The position numbers and the translations under genes were made by a program. DNA of 64,000 nt. Source: Streptomyces sp. SCL15-4 (GTDB lineage Bacteria > Actinomycetota > Actinomycetes > Streptomycetales > Streptomycetaceae). Numbering within the stretch: position 1 is the first letter of the stretch; every line of letters begins with the position of its first letter. The DNA lies in contig NZ_JAOBTQ010000001.1 in assembly GCF_033366695.1 (NCBI RefSeq), forward strand, positions 6,386,001 through 6,450,000. Direction: 5' to 3'. The notes beneath the pieces are model-generated. The model was not told the DNA's origin. It saw only the letters and a program-made list of their open reading frames with translations, and made no database searches. Below, one piece after another: positions 21,045 through 29,562 of the stretch.

Positions 21045-22643
21045 GTGATCTCCGCCTCCGGTATCGAGCTGCGCGCCGGTGCGCGCGTCCTCATCGAGAA
21101 CGCCACCTTCCGTGTCGCCAAGGGCGACCGCATCGGCCTCGTCGGCCGCAACGGCGCAGGCAAGACCACCCTCACCAAGTGCCTGGCCGGCGAGGGCATC
21201 CCGGCCGCCGGCACGATCACCCGCTCCGGCGAGGTGGGCTACCTCCCGCAGGACCCCCGCACCGGCGACCTCGACGTCCTCGCCCGCGACCGCATCCTGT
21301 CCGCGCGCGGCCTCGACGCGCTGATCCGCAAGATGCGCGAGAACGAGGAGCGGATCGCCAACGGCAAGGGCTCCACGCGCGAGAAGGCCATGAAGCAGTA
21401 CGAGCGCCAGGAGACGGAGTTCCTCACCAAGGGCGGGTACGCCGCCGAGGCCGAGGCCGCCACCATCGCCGCCGCGCTGAACCTGCCCGACCGGGTGCTC
21501 GGCCAGCCGCTGCACACGCTCTCCGGCGGTCAGCGCCGCCGTATCGAGCTGGCCCGGATCCTGTTCTCCGACGCCGACACCCTGCTCCTGGACGAGCCCA
21601 CCAACCACCTCGACGCGGACTCGATCGTCTGGCTGCGGGACTACCTGAAGACCTACCGCGGCGGCTTCATCGTCATCTCCCACGACGTCGACCTGGTCGA
21701 GACGGTCGTGAACAAGGTGTTCTACCTGGACGCCAACCGCGCCCAGATCGACGTCTACAACATGGGCTGGAGGCTCTACCAGCAGCAGCGCGAGGCCGAC
21801 GAGAAGCGCCGCAAGCGCGAGCGCGCCAACGCCGAGAAGAAGGCCGCCGCCCTGCATTCGCAGGCCGACAAGATGCGCGCCAAGGCCACCAAGACGGTCG
21901 CCGCGCAGAACATGGCCCGCCGCGCGGACAAGCTGCTCTCCGGCCTGGAGGCGGTCCGCCAGTCCGACAAGGTCGCCAAGCTCCGCTTCCCCGAGCCCGC
22001 GCCCTGCGGCAAGACCCCGCTGATGGCCGAGGGCCTGTCGAAGTCGTACGGCTCCCTGGAGATCTTCACCGACGTCGACCTGGCCATCGACAAGGGCTCC
22101 CGGGTCGTCATCCTCGGCCTCAACGGCGCCGGCAAGACCACCCTGCTGCGGCTGCTCGGCGGCGTGGAGCAGCCCGACACCGGCCAGGTCGTCCCGGGCC
22201 ACGGCCTGAAGCTGGGCTACTACGCGCAGGAGCACGAGACCCTGGACCCCGACCGCACGGTCCTGGAGAACATGCGCTCGGCCGCTCCCGACATGGACCT
22301 GGTCGAGGTCCGCAAGGTGCTCGGCTCGTTCCTGTTCTCCGGCGACGACGTCGACAAGCCGGCCGGTGTCCTCTCCGGCGGCGAGAAGACCCGCCTGGCC
22401 CTCGCCACGCTCGTCGTCTCCTCGGCGAACGTGCTGCTCCTGGACGAGCCGACGAACAACCTCGACCCGGCCAGCCGCGAGGAGATCCTCGGCGCCCTGC
22501 GCACCTACAAGGGCGCGGTCGTCCTCGTCACCCACGACGAGGGCGCCGTCGAGGCGCTCCAGCCGGAGCGGATCATCCTGCTCCCGGACGGCGTCGAGGA
22601 CCTGTGGGGCTCCGACTACGCGGACCTGGTCGCCCTGGCGTGA
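21045..22643 (+). CDS. ABC-F family ATPase (ribosome-associated)
   Basis: 532 residues with two ATP-binding domains in one chain and no membrane segment, the ABC-F layout. Domain 1 has Walker A VGRNGAGKTT (about 33-42), signature HTLSGGQRRRIELA and Walker B LLLDEPTNHLD. A charged coiled linker (about 240-300, QQQREADEKRRKRERANAEKKA) is the P-site tRNA interaction motif region. Domain 2 has LGLNGAGKTT, VLSGGEKTRLALA and LLLDEPTNNLD. Such proteins bind the ribosomal E site and rescue stalled or drug-bound ribosomes. It resembles the housekeeping Streptomyces type more than a dedicated resistance protein, but resistance is possible. GTG start with GGAG nine bases upstream. Confidence 0.9.
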   Translation: MISASGIELRAGARVLIENATFRVAKGDRIGLVGRNGAGKTTLTKCLAGEGIPAAGTITRSGEVGYLPQDPRTGDLDVLARDRILSARGLDALIRKMRENEERIANGKGSTREKAMKQYERQETEFLTKGGYAAEAEAATIAAALNLPDRVLGQPLHTLSGGQRRRIELARILFSDADTLLLDEPTNHLDADSIVWLRDYLKTYRGGFIVISHDVDLVETVVNKVFYLDANRAQIDVYNMGWRLYQQQREADEKRRKRERANAEKKAAALHSQADKMRAKATKTVAAQNMARRADKLLSGLEAVRQSDKVAKLRFPEPAPCGKTPLMAEGLSKSYGSLEIFTDVDLAIDKGSRVVILGLNGAGKTTLLRLLGGVEQPDTGQVVPGHGLKLGYYAQEHETLDPDRTVLENMRSAAPDMDLVEVRKVLGSFLFSGDDVDKPAGVLSGGEKTRLALATLVVSSANVLLLDEPTNNLDPASREEILGALRTYKGAVVLVTHDEGAVEALQPERIILLPDGVEDLWGSDYADLVALA

Positions 22644-22649
22644 TCGACG

Positions 22650-22680
22650 GGCCGGATCCCTGCGCATGGATCATTCGGCC
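22650..22680 (+). terminator. Hairpin after the ABC-F gene
   Basis: GGCCGGATCC (22650-22659) pairs with GGATC (22668-22672) and CGGCC (22676-22680), interrupted by a three-base bulge. It begins seven bases after the stop codon. There is no T tract, as is common in Streptomyces. Confidence 0.55.
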
Positions 22681-22978
22681 GATCCGTGATCCCTCATCTG
22701 TGTGAGATCTCCTCGTATCGAGGTGTGTCGTACACGGATTTCGCGGCCGACCCCCCGACAGCCGGAGGGCCGGCCGTTCGGCGTTCCTGACCTGGTACTT
22801 CGCGAATCCGCCCGTACGGCCCTCCGGACCCCGCCCGCTGGAATTCCGCATTCCGCTTGTGGGGATCGCCTCCTGTCGTCACAACGATGTCCCACCGACC
22901 TTGCCGAATGGGTGGCCATCACGCCCGGGAGGGGTGATCATGAGGAGACCAGAGCGCACTTCCCATGAGGAGGCACGG
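22681..22978. other. 298-bp intergenic stretch with a possible structured RNA
   Basis: ATCCGTG (22682-22688) can pair with CACGGAT (22733-22739), enclosing two small hairpins, CTCA/TGAG and CCTCG-TAT-CGAGG (22711-22723). This looks like a three-way junction. The rest up to the HTH gene shows no reading frame with Streptomyces codon bias. Confidence 0.35.
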
Positions 22979-23200
22979 GTGGCCGAGACTCTGAAGAAGG
23001 GCAGCCGGGTGACCGGCGCCGCGCGCGACAAGCTCGCGGCAGACCTGAAGAAGAAGTACGACTCCGGTGCGAGCATCCGGGCACTGGCCGAGGAGACCGG
23101 CCGCTCGTATGGCTTCGTGCACCGGATGCTCAGCGAGTCGGGTGTCACGCTCCGTGGGCGTGGCGGAGCGACCCGCGGCAAGAAGGCCGCTTCGTCCTGA
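22979..23200 (+). CDS. Small helix-turn-helix protein
   Basis: 73 residues from a GTG preceded by GAGGAGG. The sequence VTGAARDKLAADLKKKYDSG is followed by ASIRALAEETGRSYGFVHRMLSESG, a clear helix-turn-helix of the kind found in resolvase/Hin and sporulation-type regulators, and then a basic tail (RGRGGATRGKKAASS) suited to DNA contact. An ATG at 22940 with its own GGAGGGG is an alternative start that would add 13 residues. I recall close relatives as widely conserved in Streptomyces without known function. No neighbour gives a clear target. Confidence 0.78.
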   Translation: MAETLKKGSRVTGAARDKLAADLKKKYDSGASIRALAEETGRSYGFVHRMLSESGVTLRGRGGATRGKKAASS

Positions 23201-23317
23201 CTCCGGGCGGCCCATCGGCTTCGATGGTGGCCACCCGGTCGGCGGATCGACCGGCCGGGTGGTTACTGTGCAGTCACTTAGCTCTGCTCTGCTGACCGCA
23301 CCCATCGGAGGCATCCC

Positions 23318-24121
23318 ATGGCTTCGCCCGACCAGGACCTCGCTCCCGCACTCGACAAGGACGGGGTACGGCTCACCGTCGAGGACTCCCTCGCCACGGT
23401 GACGCTGACCAACCCGGCCAAGCGCAACGCGCAGACTCCCGCCCTGTGGCGGGCGCTCGCCGAGGCCGGCCGGCTGCTGCCGGGCTCCGTCCGGGTGGTC
23501 GTGCTGCGCGGCGAGGGCCAGTCCTTCTCCGCCGGGCTGGACCGCCGGATGTTCACCCCGGAGGGGCTCCCGGGCGAGCCGACCTTCATCGAACTCGCGC
23601 GCCGTGACGACGCCGGGCTCGACGCGACCATCGCCGAATACCAGGAGGCGTTCACCTGGTGGCGGCGGACCGACATCGTGTCCATCGCCGCCGTCCAGGG
23701 CCATGCCATCGGGGCCGGCTTCCAGCTCGCGCTCGGCTGCGACCTCAGGGTCGTCGCCGACGACGTGCAGTTCGCCATGCGCGAGACCAGCCTCGGCCTC
23801 GTCCCCGACCTGACCGGCACCCACCCGCTGGTCGGCCTCGTCGGGTACGCCCGCGCGCTGGAGATCTGCGCGACCGGGCGGTTCGTCGGTGCCGAGGAGG
23901 CCGTGGCGAGCGGGCTGGCCAACCTCGCCGTGCCCGCGGCCGAACTGGACGCGACGGCACGCGACCTGGCCGCGGCGCTGCTGGCCGCGCCCCGGGACGC
24001 TGTGGTGGAGACCAAGGCACTGCTGCGCGGCGCCGTCGACCGGACGTACGACGAGCAGCGCGCGGCCGAACGCGCCGCCCAGGCCCGCCGCCTGCGCGAC
24101 CTGGCCGGCCTCGGCGAGTAG
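23318..24121 (+). CDS. Enoyl-CoA hydratase/isomerase-family protein
   Basis: 267 residues. The crotonase fold is evident: VTLTNPAKRNAQT, VVVLRGEGQSFSAGLD (oxyanion hole SAGLD), VQGHAIGAGFQLALGCDLRVVADDVQFAMRETSLGLVPD and a helical C-terminus with AVVETKALLRGA. The first active-site glutamate position falls in the HAIGAGFQ loop and the second near MRETSLG. Members hydrate, isomerise or hydrolyse acyl-CoA thioesters; the exact reaction is not determinable. The gene is convergent with the SDR gene, with two strong hairpins between. Confidence 0.88.
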   Translation: MASPDQDLAPALDKDGVRLTVEDSLATVTLTNPAKRNAQTPALWRALAEAGRLLPGSVRVVVLRGEGQSFSAGLDRRMFTPEGLPGEPTFIELARRDDAGLDATIAEYQEAFTWWRRTDIVSIAAVQGHAIGAGFQLALGCDLRVVADDVQFAMRETSLGLVPDLTGTHPLVGLVGYARALEICATGRFVGAEEAVASGLANLAVPAAELDATARDLAAALLAAPRDAVVETKALLRGAVDRTYDEQRAAERAAQARRLRDLAGLGE

Positions 24122-24179
24122 GCATCGGAGGAAAAGAACCACGGCAGGCGCGGTACGGCCCCGCGGGCGACCGCGTGCG

Positions 24180-24242
24180 TCCGCCGGGCCCTCCTCGCGG
24201 CCCGGCGGATCGGCGCACCGGCGTCACGGCACGCCGGTGCGC
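24180..24242. terminator. Two tandem hairpins between convergent genes
   Basis: First hairpin: TCCGCCGGGCC (24180-24190) with GGCCCGGCGGA (24199-24209), an 11-bp perfect stem. Second: GCGCACCGGCGT (24213-24224) with ACGCCGGTGCGC (24231-24242), a 12-bp perfect stem with a six-base loop. They lie between the ends of the hydratase and SDR genes and can serve both strands. Confidence 0.75.
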
Positions 24243-24255
24243 ACCGGGGCCGCCG

Positions 24256-25011
24256 TCAGAAGCCGTGCCGCATGCCTCCGTCGACGGGCACCATGATCCC
24301 GGTCAGGTACGACGCGGCCGGAGACAGCAGGAACGCGGCCGTCCGGCCGAACTCCTCCGGCTGCCCGTAGCGGCGCAGCGGAATGCGCGAGGCGTTCGCG
24401 GTCCGGGTGGCCTCGGGGTCGGCGGACCGCGCGTCCAGCTCGCGGACGCGATCGGTGTCGATCCGGCCGGGCAGCACTCCCACCACCCGGATGCCGCGCG
24501 GCCCCAGCTCGTCGGCGAGCGACTTGGCGAACCCGGCGAGCCCCGGCCGCAGCCCGTTGGAGACCGTCAGCCCCGGGATCGGCTCGTACACCGACCCGGA
24601 CAGCACGAAGGCGATCACCCCGCCCTCCGGCAGCTCGGCCGCCGCCGCGCGGGCCAGCCGCACCGCGCCGAGGAAGACGGACTCGAACGCGTCCCGCCAC
24701 TGCTCGTCGGTGTTGTCGGCGACGAAACCGGGCGCCGGCCCGCCCACGCTGACCAGCACCCCGTGGAAGCCGCCGAAGCTCTCCCGGGCCGCCGCGATCA
24801 GCCGCTCGGGGGCGTCCGGGTCGGCGTTGTCCGCGGCGACGCCCACCGCGTTCGGGCCCAGGGCGGCGGCGGCCTCGGCGGCCCGCTGCCCGTCCCGGCC
24901 GCTGACGACCACCTTCGCCCCGTCCGCGACGAGTTCCCGCGCGGTGGCGTTGCCCAGTCCCCGGGTGGCTCCGGTGACGACGTACACCCGGTCCTTCAGT
25001 CCAAGATCCAT
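24256..25011 (-). CDS. Atypical short-chain dehydrogenase/reductase
   Basis: 251 residues. The Rossmann motif GATRGLG and the NNAG-like position (SVGGPAPG) place it in the SDR superfamily, and the C-terminus (PLRRYGQPEEFGRTAAFLLSPAASYLTGIMVPVDGG) is FabG-like. The active site is odd: after the catalytic serine region (LSGSVYEPIPGLTVSNGLRPG) the usual YxxxK is missing, with SNGLRP in that place. A subgroup of SDR-like proteins with this change exists; enzymatic activity is doubtful. It begins four bases after the GH15 gene stops and is probably cotranscribed with it. Confidence 0.85.
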   Translation of the reverse strand: MDLGLKDRVYVVTGATRGLGNATARELVADGAKVVVSGRDGQRAAEAAAALGPNAVGVAADNADPDAPERLIAAARESFGGFHGVLVSVGGPAPGFVADNTDEQWRDAFESVFLGAVRLARAAAAELPEGGVIAFVLSGSVYEPIPGLTVSNGLRPGLAGFAKSLADELGPRGIRVVGVLPGRIDTDRVRELDARSADPEATRTANASRIPLRRYGQPEEFGRTAAFLLSPAASYLTGIMVPVDGGMRHGF

Positions 25012-25015
25012 GGCC

Positions 25016-26800
25016 CTATCCTGCCCCGTCCTCCCCGAAGAGCGTGAGCGCGGTGTTCACCAGGCCGATATGGCTGAACGCCTGCGGGAAGTTGCCGAGC
25101 TGGCAGCCGCCGAGCGGGTCGTACTCCTCGGCCAGCAGCCCGACGTCGTTGCACAGCCCCACCAGCCGGTCGAACAGCTCGCGGGCCTCGCGCGTCCGGC
25201 CGGTCAGGTGCAGGGCGTCGGCCAGCCAGAAGGAGCAGGCGAGGAACGCTCCCTCGCCGCTCGGCAGCCCGTCGATGACCGAGCCGTCGGTGTCGTAGCG
25301 GCGCAGGAAGCCGCCGTGCCCGAGGTCGTGGCGGATGGCGTCGACCGTGCCGACCACCCGGGGGTCGTCCGGCGGCAGGAAGCCCACGCGCGGGATGAGC
25401 AGCAGCGCGGCGTCCAGCTCCCGGGAGCCGTAGTACTGGGTGAAGGTGTTGCGCTCCGGGTCGAAGCCCTTCTCGCACACCTCCCGGTGGACCTCGTCGC
25501 GCAGCCGGCGCCAGCCCTCCAGATCGCCGCTCAGCTCCGGGTGCCGCTCCAGCGTTCCCACGGCCCGGTCGGCGGCCACCCACACCATCACCTTGGAGTG
25601 CACGAAGTGCCGCCGGCCGCCGCGCACCTCCCACAGGCCCTCGTCCGGCTGCCGCCACGCCGACTCCAGGAACTTCATCAGCGACCGCTGCATCGCCCAC
25701 ATGTGCGGCTTCGGGGACAGCCCCGAGGCGCGGGCCAGCGACAGGGAGTCCATCACCTCGCCGTACACGTCCAGCTGGAGCTGGTCGACGGCGCCGTTGC
25801 CGATGCGGACGGGGGCGGAGCCGGCGAAGCCGGGCAGCCAGGGCAGTTCCGTCTCCGGCAGCCGCCGCTCGCCCGCCACGCCGTACATGATCTGGAGGTC
25901 GGCCGGGTTGCCGGCGACCGCGCGCAGCAGCCAGTCCCGCCACGCCCCGGCCTCCTCCTGGTAGCCCGCGGTGAGCAGCGCGCCGAGGGTGAGGGTGGAG
26001 TCGCGCAGCCAGCAGTACCGGTAGTCCCAGTTGCGCACGCCGCCCGGGTTCTCGGGCAGCGAGGTGGTCGCCGCGGCGACGATCCCGCCGGTCGGGGCGT
26101 AGGTGAGGGCCTTGAGGGTGATGAGGGAGCGCACCACCGCCTCCCGGTACGGTCCGTCGTAACGGCACCGCCCGGCCCAGGCCCGCCAGTCGGCGACGCT
26201 GCTCTCCAGTGCCTCGTACGGGTCGATCAGCGGCGGCCGTCTCTCGTGCGAGGGGTGCCAGGTGAGCACGAACGCGACCCGCTCGCCCTCGGCGACGGTG
26301 AACCGCGAGTGGGTGCCGTACCGCTCGCCCCAGGTGCGCACGGCCGGCTCGGTGCGCAGCCAGGCGGAGTCCGGGCCGGCGACGGCCACCCGGTGGCCGT
26401 CCGCGCGCCGCACCCACGGCATGATCGAGCCGTAGTCGAAGCGCAGCCGCAGCGTGCTGCGGACGGTGACCCGGCCGCGGACGCCCTCCACGATCCGCAC
26501 GACGTCGGGAGCGCGCTCGCGCTGCGGCATCAGGTCGGTGACGCGCACCGCGCCGTCCGCCGTCTCCCATTCGGTGTCCAGGACGAGGGTGCCCGGCCGG
26601 TAGGCGCGGCGGGTGCAGACGTCCGCTCCCTCGGGCGCGATCCGCCAGTGGCCGTGGTCCTCGTCGCCCAGCAGCCGGGCGAAACAGGCGCCGGAGTCGA
26701 AGCGCGGCAGGCACAGCCAGTCGATCGAGCCGTCCTTGCCGACCAGGGCCGCGGTCTGTTCGTCCCCGATGAGGGCGTAGTCGTCGATGCGCGCTTTCAC
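25016..26800 (-). CDS. GH15-family glycoside hydrolase (glucoamylase/trehalase type)
   Basis: 594 residues from a GTG. The family starts with RIDDYALIGDEQTAALVGKDGSIDWLCLPRFDSGACFARLLG, a beta-sandwich domain, followed by an (alpha/alpha)6 barrel. Characteristic blocks are NWDYRYCWLRDS, EKGFDPERNTFTQYYGS and GEGAFLACSFWLADAL, the last with the likely general acid/base glutamate, and EEYDP near the end. There is no signal peptide, so it acts in the cytoplasm. In actinobacteria such proteins include trehalases that split trehalose to glucose, as well as glucoamylases; the substrate is not fixed by sequence. Downstream it is coupled to the SDR gene. Confidence 0.9.
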   Translation of the reverse strand: MKARIDDYALIGDEQTAALVGKDGSIDWLCLPRFDSGACFARLLGDEDHGHWRIAPEGADVCTRRAYRPGTLVLDTEWETADGAVRVTDLMPQRERAPDVVRIVEGVRGRVTVRSTLRLRFDYGSIMPWVRRADGHRVAVAGPDSAWLRTEPAVRTWGERYGTHSRFTVAEGERVAFVLTWHPSHERRPPLIDPYEALESSVADWRAWAGRCRYDGPYREAVVRSLITLKALTYAPTGGIVAAATTSLPENPGGVRNWDYRYCWLRDSTLTLGALLTAGYQEEAGAWRDWLLRAVAGNPADLQIMYGVAGERRLPETELPWLPGFAGSAPVRIGNGAVDQLQLDVYGEVMDSLSLARASGLSPKPHMWAMQRSLMKFLESAWRQPDEGLWEVRGGRRHFVHSKVMVWVAADRAVGTLERHPELSGDLEGWRRLRDEVHREVCEKGFDPERNTFTQYYGSRELDAALLLIPRVGFLPPDDPRVVGTVDAIRHDLGHGGFLRRYDTDGSVIDGLPSGEGAFLACSFWLADALHLTGRTREARELFDRLVGLCNDVGLLAEEYDPLGGCQLGNFPQAFSHIGLVNTALTLFGEDGAG

Positions 26801-26952
26801 GGGAACCGGTTTCCCGTCGGCCCGGCGGACCAACCAGCCGGTCCGCCGGGGGAGTGAGCCGGTCACGGGGCGGCGGAGGCGTGCCGTGACCGGGGAGGGA
26901 CGGGGACGAGCCGTCGGCCGGGCGGTGCGGGAGCGCGCGGGCCGGCCGGGTG

Positions 26953-27750
26953 TCAGACCGGGGCCGGTTCGTTTTCCTCGGTGTGCCGTTCCGCCGCGGC
27001 TTCCTCCCGGTCGCGCAGCTCGCGCCGGACCAGGAACCACCAGCCGACCGGGACGGCCGCCGCGAACAGCCACCACTGGATCATGTACGCGTAGTTGAGC
27101 GGAGCGTCCTCGCTGCCCGGGTCGGAGATCTGCTCCGGGGAGCCGTCCTCGGCGCGGGGCGCGGTCTGCTGGATGTAGCCGCCGAGCACCCGCGCGTCCA
27201 GCCGCCGCGCCTCCTCGGCACTGCTGATCAGCATGATCTGCCGGTCGGGCAGGCCCTTGACGTTCTTGATGCCGCTCGCGGCGGTCGTCTCGTCGGCCAT
27301 CAGCCGTCCGGTGACGGTGGTCCGCCCGGCCGGCGGCGCCGGTACCTTCGGGTAGTCGGTCTGCGCGCCGTTCGCGGGGATCCAGCCCCGGTTGACGAGC
27401 AGCACCTTGCCGTCGTCGAGGACGAGGGGGGTGAGGACGTGGAAACCGACCTCGCCGTCGGCGTTGGTACGGCGGCGGACCACGACCTCCTTCGAGGTGT
27501 CGAAGGTGCCGGTCGCGGTGACCGTGCGGTACTTCTCGGCGCGGGTCACCGTGTGCCCGGGAGAGGTCAGCCGCTCGACCGGGACCGGGTCGGCGTGCAG
27601 CGCGGCGGAGACCAGGTCGTTGCGGGCCGTGCGTTCCTCGTAGCGGTGCTGCTGCCAGAAGCCCAGCCTGATCATCGTCGGGATCAGCGCGATCGCGACG
27701 AGGGTGAGGATCACCCACTGGCGGGACAGCAGGAAGCGGTAGCGGTGCAC
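26953..27750 (-). CDS. SURF1-family protein (cytochrome oxidase assembly)
   Basis: 265 residues from the GTG at 27750; an ATG at 27774 would add eight residues but has no ribosome binding site. It has two membrane helices, one near the N-terminus (WVILTLVAIALIPTMIRLGFWQ) and one near the C-terminus (AYMIQWWLFAAAVPVGWWFLV), with the SURF1 domain between them (GFHVLTPLVLDDGKVLLVNRGWIP, TTVTGRLM). SURF1 helps insert heme a into the aa3-type terminal oxidase. No oxidase genes are next to it. The C-terminal tail is charged. Confidence 0.9.
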   Translation of the reverse strand: MHRYRFLLSRQWVILTLVAIALIPTMIRLGFWQQHRYEERTARNDLVSAALHADPVPVERLTSPGHTVTRAEKYRTVTATGTFDTSKEVVVRRRTNADGEVGFHVLTPLVLDDGKVLLVNRGWIPANGAQTDYPKVPAPPAGRTTVTGRLMADETTAASGIKNVKGLPDRQIMLISSAEEARRLDARVLGGYIQQTAPRAEDGSPEQISDPGSEDAPLNYAYMIQWWLFAAAVPVGWWFLVRRELRDREEAAAERHTEENEPAPV

Positions 27751-27799
27751 CCCACGACGGTACCTCCGCGTCATGGGGTGCGTTCAGGCGGGTGCCGGG

Positions 27800-28033
27800 T
27801 CAGACCCGGTCCACGATGCCGGCCCTCCCCTCGGCCCGGGCGCAGTGCGCGCCGCAGAACCAGTGGCCCTCCGCCTCCACGCCCTGGCCGATGATCTGCA
27901 CCCGGCAGTGCTCGCAGAGCGGGGCCATGCGGTGGATCGCACAGGAGAAGCAGTCGAAGACATGCACGGCGCCCTGCGCGTGCACCTCGAAGGTCATTCC
28001 GTAGTCGTTGCCGCAGACTTCGCATGTCGCCAT
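27800..28033 (-). CDS. Small zinc-ribbon-like cysteine-rich protein
   Basis: 77 residues. Cysteine/histidine pairs are spaced like two zinc sites: CEVCGNDYG (4-7), CFSC (28-31), CEHC (40-43) and CGAHC (60-64). The last half reads VQIIGQGVEAEGHWFCGAHCARAEG, typical of treble-clef or LIM-like knuckles. It is conserved in actinobacteria as far as I remember, without a known function. It stands between SURF1 and the exonuclease gene, all on the minus strand, but separated by about 50-110 bases. Confidence 0.78.
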   Translation of the reverse strand: MATCEVCGNDYGMTFEVHAQGAVHVFDCFSCAIHRMAPLCEHCRVQIIGQGVEAEGHWFCGAHCARAEGRAGIVDRV

Positions 28034-28143
28034 GGGCCACAGGGTGAGCCGTCGCCGTCGCCCTCGGCGAGCCGGTGCCGGGTGAGTCGTGGGCCAATCA
28101 CCCGTTCGTACGATGAACGAACCGCGCGCGGCCTCGGCCGTGG

Positions 28144-29127
28144 CTACCCGTCGGCGGGCTCCACGTCCCGGAGCAACTGCCCGAACGCGGCCTCGTCCAC
28201 GATCGGCGTGCCGTACTGCCTGGCCTTGACCGTCTTCGACGTGCCCGAGTCCGGGTCGTTGGTCACCAGCAGACTGGTCAGCCGGGAGACGCTGCCGGCC
28301 ACATGCAGCCCGGCCTCGGTGGCGCGGTCCTCCAGCAACTCGCGCTCCGTCGACGTATCACCCGAGAAGGCGACCCGCATGCCCTGTTTGAGCCTTTTGC
28401 CGTCTTCGTAGCGTCCCGGGTTGGGATAGGGGCATGCAGGCCTTTTGCGGGCGGGGCGCCAACCGGCCTGCCGATAGCCGCCGTAGCCGCCCGACGCCTG
28501 CCGGGGCACCGGCCGGTCCGACCACTCCGTCAGCGGCCGGCACTCCAGCAGCGGCAGCCGGACGCCGCCCGCCGCCGCGGCCCGCAGGCTGGGCCGGAAC
28601 GCCTCCGCCAGCACCCGCGCGTCGTCCAGCGCGTGGTGCGCCCGCTGTTGTACGACCCCGAAGTGGGCCGCCAGCGACTCCAGCTTGAAGTTGGGCAGGG
28701 GCAGCCCCAGCTCCTTGGACAGCGCGATGGTGCACAGCCGCTGGCGCACCGGCGCCTCGCGCCGCACGCGCGCGTACTCCCGCGCGATCATCTGCCAGTC
28801 GAAGACGGCGTTGTGCGCCACCAGCACCCGGCCGTCCAGACGGGCGGCGAACTCCTCGGCCACGTCCGCGAACAGCGGCGCGCCGTCGAGCAGCTCGCTC
28901 GTCAGACCGTGTATCCACACGGGTCCCGGATCGCGCTCCGGGTTGACCAGCGTGTACCAGTGGTCCTCGACCTCGCCGCGCGCGTCCAGCCGGTACACGG
29001 CCGCCGAGATGATCCGGTCGTCCCGGGCCAGTCCGGTGGTCTCCACGTCAACGACCGCGTATCCCTTCGGATACGCGGCCGGCCACGAGGTGGCGGAGGG
29101 CGCTGCGGTCGCACGGTCTTCGAGCAT
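28144..29127 (-). CDS. DEDDh 3'-5' exonuclease with C-terminal BRCT domain
   Basis: 327 residues. The exonuclease part (about 20-190) resembles the DNA polymerase III epsilon subunit: the first acidic pair in AVVDVETTGL, then LVAHNAVFDW and the DEDDh ending HHALDDARVLAEAF. A middle linker (RPVPRQASGGYGGYRQAGWRPARKRPACPYP) is basic and glycine-rich. A BRCT-like domain ends the protein: GMRVAFSGDTSTERELLEDRATEAGLHV...VTNDPDSGTSKTVKARQYGTPIVDEAAFGQLL. Such proteins probably act in DNA repair or RNA/DNA trimming; the BRCT domain suggests recruitment to a partner. GTG ACC ATG offers a start two codons earlier. Confidence 0.88.
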   Translation of the reverse strand: MLEDRATAAPSATSWPAAYPKGYAVVDVETTGLARDDRIISAAVYRLDARGEVEDHWYTLVNPERDPGPVWIHGLTSELLDGAPLFADVAEEFAARLDGRVLVAHNAVFDWQMIAREYARVRREAPVRQRLCTIALSKELGLPLPNFKLESLAAHFGVVQQRAHHALDDARVLAEAFRPSLRAAAAGGVRLPLLECRPLTEWSDRPVPRQASGGYGGYRQAGWRPARKRPACPYPNPGRYEDGKRLKQGMRVAFSGDTSTERELLEDRATEAGLHVAGSVSRLTSLLVTNDPDSGTSKTVKARQYGTPIVDEAAFGQLLRDVEPADG

Positions 29128-29562
29128 GGTCACTGAGGATACGGGCCGCCACCGACAACGCCGTCCCCCAGGCCCGGCGCCCACGCCCCGGGCCCGCCCG
29201 CCCGCTCGGCCACCGCACACACGCGCGCGCCCGCGCGCCCGGTCGTCCCGTACCTACGCGCGCGTGCCCGCTCACCCGGCACCGCCGCGTCCGCCCGATT
29301 CCGGGACATCACGCCCGCCCGTACCGGGTTCCGGATGTCCGCCTGCTGTCCCGGTGGGTGACGGATCGTCAGAACGTTCCTCGGTGGAGCCGACGCGACC
29401 AGTCCGGCGTTCGTCCGGGGCGTCGGTCCGGGGCGGGTGGCAGCGGTCCGGGGCCGGCCGGCGGGGCGCGGCGGTGGACCGGTGGCGAGGGCGGGCATGG
29501 GCGGGGCGGCGCGGGAGCGTCGGTGCGGCGGCCGGGGCGCTGCCGGTGGGATCCTCCCTGCT
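29128..29562. other. 435-bp divergent intergenic stretch
   Basis: Between the exonuclease gene and the VIT-family gene. It has alternating C/G runs (CGCGCGC tracts near 29220-29270) and several GGGACA/CCGGAT segments, but no coding bias, tRNA or clear operator was seen. Promoters for both genes must lie here. Confidence 0.5.
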
